Of a stretch of DNA of 64,000 nt, positions 16,339 to 23,762 are shown piece by piece. The position numbers were made by a program, and so were the translations under genes. Under the pieces are notes generated by a model. That model was not told where the DNA came from, did not search any database, and saw nothing but the letters and a program-made list of their open reading frames with translations. Every line of letters begins with the position of its first letter. The first letter of the stretch is position 1. Origin of the DNA: Bradyrhizobium sp. B124 (GTDB lineage: Bacteria > Pseudomonadota > Alphaproteobacteria > Rhizobiales > Xanthobacteraceae); contig NZ_CP152413.1 of the NCBI RefSeq assembly GCF_038967635.1, positions 620,001 through 684,000 on the forward strand, written 5' to 3'.

Positions 16339-16728
16339 ATGCAAGTGACTTTGATGAAGGGCAAGATTCATCGCGCGCGTGTCACCGAAGCGGACTTGCA
16401 CTACGAGGGCTCGATCTCGATCGACCGCAACCTGATCGAGGCCGCCGGCTTCCTGATCAACGAACGCGTCGACATCTACAACATCGACACCGGCGCGCGC
16501 TTCTCGACCTATGTGATCGAAGCGGCCGCCGGCTCCGGCACCATCGGCCTCAACGGCGCCGCCGCGCGCCTCGCCATGGCCGGCGACAAGGTGATCATCG
16601 TCGCCTACGCCGGCTTCGATGCCGAGGAGGCGCGCAGGTTTCGCCCGCGCGTCGTGATGGTGGACGAGAAGAACCGGCGGGTGGAGGCGGGTGAGGTTTC
16701 GTCGGCAGGGGTGTTGGCGGAAGCGTAG
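16339..16728 (+). CDS. panD: Aspartate 1-decarboxylase PanD
   Basis: A 129-residue pyruvoyl enzyme that makes beta-alanine from aspartate for pantothenate and coenzyme A. The self-cleavage site is visible as HYEGS, with Gly24-Ser25 exactly at canonical numbering when the ATG at 16339 is used ([20 protein letters not shown]), which decides the start over the in-frame ATG at 16309. Also seen are [20 protein letters not shown] and [13 protein letters not shown], both family segments. No panB or panC is adjacent. A low-GC two-gene module follows, on the opposite strand. Confidence 0.95.
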   Translation: MQVTLMKGKIHRARVTEADLHYEGSISIDRNLIEAAGFLINERVDIYNIDTGARFSTYVIEAAAGSGTIGLNGAAARLAMAGDKVIIVAYAGFDAEEARRFRPRVVMVDEKNRRVEAGEVSSAGVLAEA

Positions 16729-16756
16729 TTGAAGCCCGCCGCGTCGCTTAACCGCG

Positions 16757-16832
16757 TAAGGGGGTAGCGAAGCGTAACCGGCCGATTGGATTGTAGGCCA
16801 GCGGATTACGCCTTCGGCTAATCCGCCCTTCG
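16757..16832. repeat. Palindromic repeat, family R1, copy F (degenerate)
   Basis: The left arm is degenerate (AAGGGGGTAGCGAAGCGTAA) and the right arm is intact (GCGGATTACGCCTTCGGCTA, ATCCGCCCTT). It abuts the stop codon of the unrecognised gene at 16837 and so forms the left edge of the low-GC module. Confidence 0.78.
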
Positions 16833-16836
16833 CTTG

Positions 16837-17550
16837 CTAAAGCCTACCGCTCAGCAATTGCTCCTGTTGTGATCGAATGGTGCCTGGCGATGGATTTGTC
16901 CAACCGAAATGGTCAAAAAGCTCCATCAAGACGGACTGAGCGATCTCGATCCCTTCGGTTGCAAATTCTTGGGGAAGGACCTCCCGCCCAATTTCGATCC
17001 GTTCAGCTCCGGTTTTCTTTTCATCCAAGAACGGCATGCGCTGAGGATCGTCTACCCATAGCTGCCGGCCCTTCGTGTTTTCCAGGCTCAAAGTCACGAT
17101 CGCTCCCGAGGGGAAATGTCCGTCACGACCCATTCGTGATAAGAACTCGAAGATTTCCGTGATTTGCCGGATCGCCATTCCTGTGCCCAACGCCTGCCCC
17201 GGAGTTATGACCTCGGCTTGGTGCTTGTCCCAATCTGACTCTTCGAACCAATCTTCCCGCAAAGCGAGATAGTGCAAGAATTGATGGCTTCGATACGATC
17301 TCCAGTACTCGATATGATTTCGCCAATCGATCCAGGCCTCATAGTAGTCGCCGCTTGGCAAGGCGCCTTTCTGATCGTCGTTCGTGAATGGAATGCAGGG
17401 ATATTGCCAGCCCCTCAGGTTAAGCGCATTCTTCTCGACAGCGTCACGACACCCAGCGAGCGATAATTTCTCGTTGATAAGTAACCGCGGCTGAAAGTTT
17501 ATCCGCCAATAGCCCCTTGATCGAATTCGGTCGATTAGGCCGGCTTTCAT
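16837..17550 (-). CDS. Unrecognised protein paired with AlbA_2/Schlafen-like protein
   Basis: A 237-residue soluble protein I cannot assign. It opens MKAGLIDRIRSRGYWRINFQ, has an LRGWQYPCIPF segment near residue 45, an aromatic-rich stretch (YYEAWIDWRNHIEYWRSYRS, then HQFLHYLALRED) at about 68-100, and ITEIFEFLSRMGRDGHFPSG near residue 130. No membrane segment or signal is seen. Its ATG follows the TAG of the AlbA_2-like gene with no spacer, so the two are translationally linked. Base composition is clearly lower in GC and codon choice more AT-tolerant than in neighbouring genes, suggesting recent acquisition. Confidence 0.75.
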   Translation of the reverse strand: MKAGLIDRIRSRGYWRINFQPRLLINEKLSLAGCRDAVEKNALNLRGWQYPCIPFTNDDQKGALPSGDYYEAWIDWRNHIEYWRSYRSHQFLHYLALREDWFEESDWDKHQAEVITPGQALGTGMAIRQITEIFEFLSRMGRDGHFPSGAIVTLSLENTKGRQLWVDDPQRMPFLDEKKTGAERIEIGREVLPQEFATEGIEIAQSVLMELFDHFGWTNPSPGTIRSQQEQLLSGRL

Positions 17551-18150
17551 CTACAGTCCCTCGAGTTCTTGATCGAGACGCGCGCGGGCTTGTGCCAGAG
17601 CTTCTGCTTCGCTTTGGGTCTGCGTTATCTCGGAGTGCGCGGAGAATCCGGCCCGCTCCTTTTTCTGCATCATCCTCACTGTCGCCACTTCGACTATCTC
17701 TCGCATATCGTAAGAGTTCGAGACCGATGCACTTTCAACACGTCGATTCCGGTTCCGGTAATAGATCACGCCTGCTCGCGTATCGGCGCTATCCTTCCTG
17801 CAAATCACGGGAATTTCCTCGAACGGTTCGACACGGATACACACGTATTGCTTACCGTCTTGATCCGTTGGGAAGTCGACGGAGAAATTCACATGAGGAT
17901 CAGCAAAGGAAGTCATTTGATCCCGCATGATATCAATCTTGTAGGAATTTCGTTGCGGCTCCGTAATTCCCTGACGAACAAACGTCGCATCCTCGATTCC
18001 AACTATTATGATTCCACCATCCTGAACGTTCGAGAAGGCTAGGATATCTTTCGCAAAACGAGCAACGTCCCATGGCGTCGCGGCCTTGAAATCGAGTGTC
18101 GGGGATTCCGCTGCGCCCTGTATGTGTATTTCAAGCTCTTCCGTATTCAT
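17551..18150 (-). CDS. AlbA_2/Schlafen-like putative nucleic-acid-binding protein
   Basis: A 199-residue protein with an AlbA_2 (formerly AAA_4, Schlafen-like) domain in residues 5-145. The pattern ESPTLDFKAATPWDVARFAK, then DILAFSNVQDGGIIIVGIED, matches the family core (E-x-x-x-D/E-F-K, then A-F-x-N-x-x-G-G-x-I-x-x-G-I-x-D). GVIYYRNRNRRVESAS resembles the end of the domain. The C-terminal 40 residues are a charged helix. Such domains occur in regulators and in antiviral or toxin-type proteins. It is the first gene of a two-gene unit and shares the low GC of its partner. Confidence 0.82.
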   Translation of the reverse strand: MNTEELEIHIQGAAESPTLDFKAATPWDVARFAKDILAFSNVQDGGIIIVGIEDATFVRQGITEPQRNSYKIDIMRDQMTSFADPHVNFSVDFPTDQDGKQYVCIRVEPFEEIPVICRKDSADTRAGVIYYRNRNRRVESASVSNSYDMREIVEVATVRMMQKKERAGFSAHSEITQTQSEAEALAQARARLDQELEGL

Positions 18151-18186
18151 GAGTGATTTCTTTGAAAGTGAGAGAGTGCGGCAAAG

Positions 18187-18217
18187 AAAAAAGCGCGATA
18201 CAAGATCGCGCTTTTCC
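18187..18217 (-). terminator. Rho-independent terminator of nrdJ
   Basis: On the minus strand an 11-bp perfect stem AAAAGCGCGAT / ATCGCGCTTTT with a 5-base loop ends in a run of T (TTTTTTC). It lies 40 bases after the nrdJ stop and 37 bases before the AlbA_2-like start, so it separates the two transcription units. Confidence 0.85.
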
Positions 18218-18256
18218 GTCGTATTCTTACTTCATGCGGTCGTGTGAATGCGCGCC

Positions 18257-21200
18257 TCACGAACACCCCGTCGTGCTGCCGCACGTATCGCACTTCATGC
18301 ACGTGCCATTCCGCACCAGCGTGAAGTTGCCGCACTCCGAGCACATCTCGCCTTCGTAGCCCTTGGCTTTCGCTTCGGCACGACGCTCCGCCTTGGACGG
18401 GGCGGCGGCTGCGGCGGTGCCGGGCTTGCTCCAGTTCAGGGCCTCGAGCTTCTCGGTCGGCGAGAGGTCGTGGCTGACCTCCTGCTTGAGGGCGACTGCG
18501 CCTTCGATGGTGTCGGAGACGCCGCGGGCGGTGGCGCCGTGCGGGGCCAGCGCCGTGACGCGGCTGCCGCCGGCGGGGGCGTTGTCGGCGTTGCCGCTGA
18601 CAGCGGTCGAGCCGCCGCGCATGACGACGAGGTTGTCGGTGCGCGAACGGGTCAGGCCCTTCGACACGTACTTGGTCGCCTGGTGGGTCGGGGCCTCATC
18701 CGGCTCCTTGCCTTCCTCGACGCCCTTGCCGAGTGCGTCGAAGCCAGACTCGTTCGGATCGACATGGGCGAGGTCGAAGCGGCTCATATAGCTCACCGCG
18801 AGCTCGCGGAAGACGTAGTCGAGGATCGAGGTCGCGTACTTGATGGAGTCGTTGCCCTGCACGGGACCCGCGGGCTCGAAGCGGGTGAAGGTGAAGGCGT
18901 CGACATATTCTTCGAGCGGCACGCCGTATTGCAGACCCAGGGACACCGCGATCGCAAAATTGTTGATGAAGGAGCGCAGCGCCGCGCCTTCCTTGTGCAT
19001 GTCGATGAAGATCTCGCCGAGCCGGCCGTCGTCATATTCGCCGGTACGGAGATAGACCTTGTGGCCGCCGACAACCGCCTTCTGGGTGTAGCCCTTGCGG
19101 CGATCCGGCATCTTCTCGCGCTCGCGCATCACGATGATGCGCTCGACCAGCTTCTCGACGATCTTCTCCGAGACCTGGGCGGCACGCGCCGCCATCGGCT
19201 TCTCGTAGAGCGCTTCCACCGCATCGTCCTCGTCCTCATCGTCGGAGATGAGCTGCGAGTTGAGCGGCTGCGACAGCTTTGAGCCGTCGCGGTACAGCGC
19301 GTTGGCCTTCAGCGCCAGCTTCCACGACAGCAGGTAGGCGGACTTGCAGTCCTCCACCGTGGCGTCGTTCGGCATGTTGATGGTCTTGGAGATCGCGCCC
19401 GAGATGAACGGCTGCGAGGCCGCCATCATCCGGATGTGGCTCTCGACCGAGAGGTAACGCTTGCCGATCTTGCCGCAGGGGTTGGCGCAGTCGAACACCG
19501 GGTAGTGTTCGGCCTTGAGGTGAGGAGCTCCCTCGACCGTCATCGCGCCGCAGATGTGCACGTTGGCGGCCTCGATCTCGCGCTTGGAGAAGCCAACCGC
19601 CGCGAGCAGGTCGAAGCCCGGCGCAGCAATGGCTTCCGCGCCGATGCCGAGCGTGTCGCGAATAAAGTCTTCGCCGAAAGTCCACTTGTTGAAGGCGAAC
19701 TTGATGTCGAACGCGGTCGGCAGCGCCTTTTCCACCTTGGCGATGGCTTCGTCGGTGAAGCCTTTTGCCTTCAGCGTCGTGGCGTTGATGCCCGGCGCAT
19801 TCGACAGCGAGCCGTGGCCGACGGCGTAGGCCTCGATCTCCGCGATCTCGCTCTCGCGATAGCCGAGCGCGCGCAAGGCGGCCGGCACCGCCTGGTTGAT
19901 GATCTTGAAGTAGCCGCCGCCGGCGAGCTTCTTGAACTTCACCAGCGCAAAATCAGGCTCGATGCCGGTGGTGTCGCAATCCATCACCAGGCCAATGGTG
20001 CCGGTCGGCGCCACCACCGTCACTTGCGCGTTGCGATAGCCGTTGACCTCGCCGAGGGCGAGGGCATCGTCCCATGCCAGCTTGGCATGCGCGACGATGT
20101 CGGCCTGCGGGCACGACTCGTGGTCGAGCGCCACCGGATTGACGGCGAGCGCCTCATAGCCGCGGCTTTCACCGTGGGCGGCGCGGCGGTGGTTGCGGAT
20201 CACGCGCAGCATGTGCGCGGCGTTCTTCTTGTAGCCCGGGAAGGTGCCGAGCTCGGCCGCCATCTCGGCCGAGGTCTTGTAGGAGATGCCGGTCATCACA
20301 GCGGTCAGCGCGCCGCACAGCGAACGGCCTTCCTTCGAGTCATAGGGCAGGCCCATGGTCATCAGCAGGCCGCCGATATTTGCAAAGCCGAGGCCGAGGG
20401 TGCGGAACTCGTAGGACAGCTCGGCGATCGCCTTCGACGGGAACTGAGCCATCATGACGGAGATTTCGAGCACGATGGTCCAGAGCCGGCAGAGGTGCTC
20501 GTAGGACTCGATGTCGAACCGCTTGGTGGTCGAGCTGTAGAACGTCAGCAAATTGGCGGAGGCGAGGTTGCACGCCGTGTCGTCCAGGAACATGTATTCC
20601 GAGCACGGATTGGAGGCGCGGATGTCACCGGACGCCTTGCAGGTGTGCCAGTCGTTCATCGTGGTGTTGAAGTGCAGGCCGGGATCGGCGGAGGCCCAGG
20701 CGGCGTAACCGATCTTCTCCCAGAGGTCGCGCGCCTTCAGCGTCTTGGTCACCTTCTTGGTGGTGCGGCCGATCAGGTTCCAGTCGCCATCGGTCTCGAC
20801 AGCGCGGAGGAAATCATCCTTCAGCGACACCGAGTTGTTGGAGTTCTGGCCGGAGACGGTGAGATACGCCTCGGAATCCCAGTCGGTGTCGTAGATGTCG
20901 AACTGGATGTCCTTGTAGCCCTGCTTGGCGAACTGGATGACGCGCTTGATGTAGTTGTCGGGCACGAGGCTGCGGCGCGCGAGCTTGATCTCGCGGCGGA
21001 GCGCCGGGTTCTTCTCGGGATCGAAGCAGTCGTCGCCAGAACCTTCGCAGTTCACGCAGGCCTTCATCACGGCCTTGAGGTGCTTCTGGTTGATCTTGGA
21101 GCCGGTGACGAGCGCCGCAACCTTCTGCTCCTCCTTCACCTTCCAGTCGATATAGGTCTCGATGTCGGGATGGTCGGCATCGACCACGACCATCTTGGCG

Positions 21201-22030
21201 GCGCGGCGGGTGGTGCCGCCCGACTTGATCGCGCCCGCGGCGCGGTCGCCGATCTTGAGGAAGCTCATCAGGCCGGACGAGCGGCCGCCGCCGGAGAGCT
21301 TTTCGCCTTCCCCGCGCAGGCTCGAGAAGTTGGAGCCGGTGCCGGAGCCATACTTGAACAGGCGCGCCTCGCGCACCCAGAGGTCCATGATGCCGCCCTC
21401 GTTGACGAGGTCGTCGCCGACGCCCTGGATGAAGCAGGCATGCGGCTGCGGATGCTCATAGGCCGACTTCGATTTTGTCAGTTTGCCGGTCTTCCAGTCG
21501 ACGTAATAGTGGCCCTGGCCGGGACCATCGACGCCATAGGCCCAATGGAGCCCGGTGTTGAACCACTGCGGAGAGTTCGGCGCGACCATCTGTTTTGCCA
21601 GTTGGAAGCGAAGCTCGTCGAAGAAGGCGAGGGCATCTTCTTCCGTGGAGAAGTAGCCGCCCTTCCAGCCCCAATAGGTCCAGCAGCCGGCGAGGCGATC
21701 GAACACCTGCTTGGCAGAGGTCTCACCGACGATGCGCTCGTTCTCGGGCAGCAGGCTAAGCGCCTCGGTGTCCGGCACCGAGCGCCACAGCCACGACGGC
21801 ACGGTCTCTTCCTCGACCTTCTTCAGGCGCGCGGCAACGCCGGCTTTGCGGAAATACTTCTGCGCCAGCACGTCGGAGGCGACCTGCGACCAGAACTCCG
21901 GAACCTCGACGTTCTCGGCACGGAACACGACCGAGCCGTCCGGGTTGCGGATCTCAGATGTGGTCAGGCGGAAATTGATCCCGGCATAGGGAGATTGTCC
22001 GCTGGTGGTGTTGCGTCGTTCGATTCGCAT
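18257..22030 (-). CDS. nrdJ: Adenosylcobalamin-dependent (class II) ribonucleotide reductase
   Basis: A 1257-residue class II ribonucleotide reductase that makes deoxyribonucleotides using adenosylcobalamin rather than oxygen. Family landmarks include [53 protein letters not shown] (substrate site with Cys) and [20 protein letters not shown]. The C-terminus has a zinc ribbon ([20 protein letters not shown], then CGSTTGCS) typical of alphaproteobacterial NrdJ. It begins [20 protein letters not shown]. It is the only reductase in the window, needs B12, and has a long structured upstream region with a possible NrdR box. Confidence 0.97.
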   Translation of the reverse strand: MRIERRNTTSGQSPYAGINFRLTTSEIRNPDGSVVFRAENVEVPEFWSQVASDVLAQKYFRKAGVAARLKKVEEETVPSWLWRSVPDTEALSLLPENERIVGETSAKQVFDRLAGCWTYWGWKGGYFSTEEDALAFFDELRFQLAKQMVAPNSPQWFNTGLHWAYGVDGPGQGHYYVDWKTGKLTKSKSAYEHPQPHACFIQGVGDDLVNEGGIMDLWVREARLFKYGSGTGSNFSSLRGEGEKLSGGGRSSGLMSFLKIGDRAAGAIKSGGTTRRAAKMVVVDADHPDIETYIDWKVKEEQKVAALVTGSKINQKHLKAVMKACVNCEGSGDDCFDPEKNPALRREIKLARRSLVPDNYIKRVIQFAKQGYKDIQFDIYDTDWDSEAYLTVSGQNSNNSVSLKDDFLRAVETDGDWNLIGRTTKKVTKTLKARDLWEKIGYAAWASADPGLHFNTTMNDWHTCKASGDIRASNPCSEYMFLDDTACNLASANLLTFYSSTTKRFDIESYEHLCRLWTIVLEISVMMAQFPSKAIAELSYEFRTLGLGFANIGGLLMTMGLPYDSKEGRSLCGALTAVMTGISYKTSAEMAAELGTFPGYKKNAAHMLRVIRNHRRAAHGESRGYEALAVNPVALDHESCPQADIVAHAKLAWDDALALGEVNGYRNAQVTVVAPTGTIGLVMDCDTTGIEPDFALVKFKKLAGGGYFKIINQAVPAALRALGYRESEIAEIEAYAVGHGSLSNAPGINATTLKAKGFTDEAIAKVEKALPTAFDIKFAFNKWTFGEDFIRDTLGIGAEAIAAPGFDLLAAVGFSKREIEAANVHICGAMTVEGAPHLKAEHYPVFDCANPCGKIGKRYLSVESHIRMMAASQPFISGAISKTINMPNDATVEDCKSAYLLSWKLALKANALYRDGSKLSQPLNSQLISDDEDEDDAVEALYEKPMAARAAQVSEKIVEKLVERIIVMREREKMPDRRKGYTQKAVVGGHKVYLRTGEYDDGRLGEIFIDMHKEGAALRSFINNFAIAVSLGLQYGVPLEEYVDAFTFTRFEPAGPVQGNDSIKYATSILDYVFRELAVSYMSRFDLAHVDPNESGFDALGKGVEEGKEPDEAPTHQATKYVSKGLTRSRTDNLVVMRGGSTAVSGNADNAPAGGSRVTALAPHGATARGVSDTIEGAVALKQEVSHDLSPTEKLEALNWSKPGTAAAAAPSKAERRAEAKAKGYEGEMCSECGNFTLVRNGTCMKCDTCGSTTGCS

Positions 22031-22211
22031 GGTCGAGCCCCGTCTCTTCTTCTGCCCGGTCCCACGTTATTCGCAGGTTGCCGGAATGTTATCTGTTCGC
22101 GGACTTGAGGGAAAACGCGTCAGCACGCCTCCCGTCATCCGCAGCTCAGCCGGTGGATCCGGCCTGTTTTCTCTCATCCGCCAGACGCCGGTTTGACCCG
22201 GCCCAGCGGCG

Positions 22212-22259
22212 GCATGATCCCGCGGCGGCGCCCGACTGGTCGGGTCCTCCGGGTCATGC
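22212..22259 (-). promoter_or_regulatory. Structured hairpin in the nrdJ leader
   Basis: Read on the minus strand, GCATGA-CCCG pairs with CGGG-A-TCATGC (10 pairs, one bulge), enclosing a second hairpin built on CCCGA-CCAG-TCGGG. It lies about 180 bases upstream of the nrdJ start and within its predicted leader. Confidence 0.4.
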
Positions 22260-22491
22260 ATTCAACGCCCCAAACGCTCACGCGACACGTCACGCGTACG
22301 CTTCTTGCGGGCCGGTTACGGCCTCTGTTTCCGGGTCCTTCTCGGCCCGTTCTGTCGTTCCTACGGCGGCCCAAAATCAGGGCAGACAAGCCATTCACCC
22401 GCGGCCCAAAGGCCTGGCGGAGTGGTCATTTTGGAACCCTTGTGGGAGCGACCGGCGGGGACCCAAACACACTCGCGCCGAACAGGTTGAA

Positions 22492-22520
22492 AGCTAGGCC
22501 ATGTCCGTTGCGCCCGTCAA
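22492..22520 (-). promoter_or_regulatory. nrdJ: Possible nrdJ promoter
   Basis: On the minus strand TTGACG (22515-22520) is followed after 17 bases by CTAGCT (22492-22497), a fair match to an alphaproteobacterial housekeeping promoter. It would give a leader of roughly 455 bases before nrdJ. Confidence 0.35.
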
Positions 22521-22545
22521 GGACTAGTACGAGTTTCTGAATCAA

Positions 22546-22561
22546 ACACTAAATATGGTGG
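22546..22561. promoter_or_regulatory. Possible NrdR box
   Basis: ACACTAAATATGGTGG matches the palindromic NrdR consensus (acaCwAtATaTwGtgt) at 13 of 16 positions. NrdR represses ribonucleotide reductase genes when dATP is high. The site is about 25 bases upstream of the predicted -35 of nrdJ. NrdR boxes usually come in pairs, and a second box at the normal spacing was not seen. Confidence 0.4.
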
Positions 22562-22614
22562 ACGGAGGGGGATAACAGGGGGCGGTGCCGCGCCTGTGAT
22601 CGAGCCAACTATCG

Positions 22615-22734
22615 GTGAGTCCTCAGGGATTCCCAAGCCAAAAAAATTCGCTCCGCCTGTGGATTGGAGTTTCGCCCCGCTGTTCACAGGCGAACTATTT
22701 ATTCGCGGTGGCGGATTGAAATTTCAGGACTCAC
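22615..22734. repeat. 120-base dyad with nested arms
   Basis: Outer arms GTGAGTCCT (22615-22623) and AGGACTCAC (22726-22734) are perfect over 9 bases. Inside are AAATTC-gc-TCCGCC with GGCGGA-tt-GAATTT-like pairing (about 22644-22657 and 22710-22724) and CGCCTGTG/CACAGGCG (22654-22661 and 22685-22692); the two inner pairings overlap and so exclude each other. The strand of any transcript is unknown. Confidence 0.5.
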
Positions 22735-22862
22735 GTAGCCCTACGGGCAAAGTAAGGATCAGGCATGTCAGAGGCATGATGGTCGGGCGACAAAATCGCG
22801 GGCAAGCTGCGGCCGACTCACTCCTCTTCATACCTTTGCTCTTCACACCCTTGCCGGGTTCC

Positions 22863-23756
22863 ATGACAGACCAGAAGCCTCAAGCGCGGCCGCGCCTTGC
22901 GCCCGCCGGCCTGATGTTCCTCGCCATCACCTCGGTGGGTTGGGGGTTCAACTGGCCGTCCACCAAGTTCCTGCTCAGCGAGCTGCCGCCTCTGACCCTG
23001 CGCGGCATCACCGGCGTGATCGGCGCCGTGCTGCTGGCGGCGCTGGCGCTGCTCCGCGCCCAGAGCCTGCATGTCGAGGCAAGGCTGTGGCCGCGCCTCG
23101 TGCTGTATGCGGCGCTCAACGTCTCCGGCTGGATGGTGCTGATGGGGCTCGCGCTCTTGTGGCTGCCGGCGAGCGAGACCGCATTGATCGCCTACACCAT
23201 GCCGGTCTGGGCCTCGCTGCTGGCCTGGCCGGTGCTCGGCGAGCGGCCGACGCTGTTGCGGACCATTGCGCTGGTGATGGCGTTCGCGGGGCTTGCCGCG
23301 ATCATGGGCGGCAACGGGATTTCCGCGAGCAAGGACAAGCTGCCGGGAATCATCATGGCGCTCGGCGGCGCGTTCGGCTTTGCGCTCGGCACGGTGCTGG
23401 CGAAGAAATATCCGCTGGTGATGCCGCCGATCCCGGCCGCGGCCTGGCAGATCGGCCTCGGTTGCGTGCCGATCGCGATCATCGGCCTCATGATCGAGAC
23501 CACGCATCTCGATCGCGTCACGACGGTCGGCTGGTGGCTCTTGGTCTATTCGACGCTGATCCAGTTCTGCGTCGCCTACGTCGCGTGGTTTGCCGCGCTT
23601 GCCCGCCTGCCGGCCTCGGTGGCGGCGATCGGCACCATGGCGGTACCGGTGATCGGCGTGATTGCCTCCGCCGTCGCGCTGCACGAGCCGCTCGGGCCGA
23701 CCCAGATCACAGCGCTGCTGTTCACGCTCGCCGGCGTCGCACTGGCGACGCGGTAA
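22863..23756 (+). CDS. EamA/DMT-family permease
   Basis: A 297-residue permease of the drug/metabolite transporter superfamily with ten hydrophobic segments in two EamA repeats. It begins MTDQKPQARPRLAPAGLMFL; the frame is open much further upstream, to 22596, but that part crosses the dyad and lacks family sequence. Segments such as TSVGWGFNWPSTKFLLSELP and PVWASLLAWPVLGERPT are typical. Substrate is unknown. A clearly related paralogue lies at 26605-27501. Confidence 0.92.
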   Translation: MTDQKPQARPRLAPAGLMFLAITSVGWGFNWPSTKFLLSELPPLTLRGITGVIGAVLLAALALLRAQSLHVEARLWPRLVLYAALNVSGWMVLMGLALLWLPASETALIAYTMPVWASLLAWPVLGERPTLLRTIALVMAFAGLAAIMGGNGISASKDKLPGIIMALGGAFGFALGTVLAKKYPLVMPPIPAAAWQIGLGCVPIAIIGLMIETTHLDRVTTVGWWLLVYSTLIQFCVAYVAWFAALARLPASVAAIGTMAVPVIGVIASAVALHEPLGPTQITALLFTLAGVALATR

Positions 23757-23762
23757 GTCACA

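Larger units (their letters stand above)
22031..22862. other. Long divergent intergenic region between nrdJ and an EamA gene
   Basis: An 832-base region with no convincing gene. It contains a compact hairpin (22212-22259), a possible minus-strand promoter (22492-22520), a possible NrdR box (22546-22561) and a roughly 120-base dyad (22615-22734), all listed separately. No cobalamin-riboswitch core was recognised on either strand, which was looked for because nrdJ needs B12. Confidence 0.6.

Noticed and set aside
14612..16832. The clustered palindromes as a CRISPR array
   Set aside because: Spacing is hundreds of bases with genes between, the units are full palindromes, and there are no cas genes.
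19436..22108. An 890-codon open frame on the plus strand opposite nrdJ
   Set aside because: It is antisense to a clear NrdJ coding sequence, has no family resemblance and reflects the GC-rich codon pattern of the real gene.
22031..22862. A cobalamin riboswitch upstream of nrdJ
   Set aside because: The conserved B12-box (GCCACTG-type) and the neighbouring core elements were not found on the nrdJ strand.
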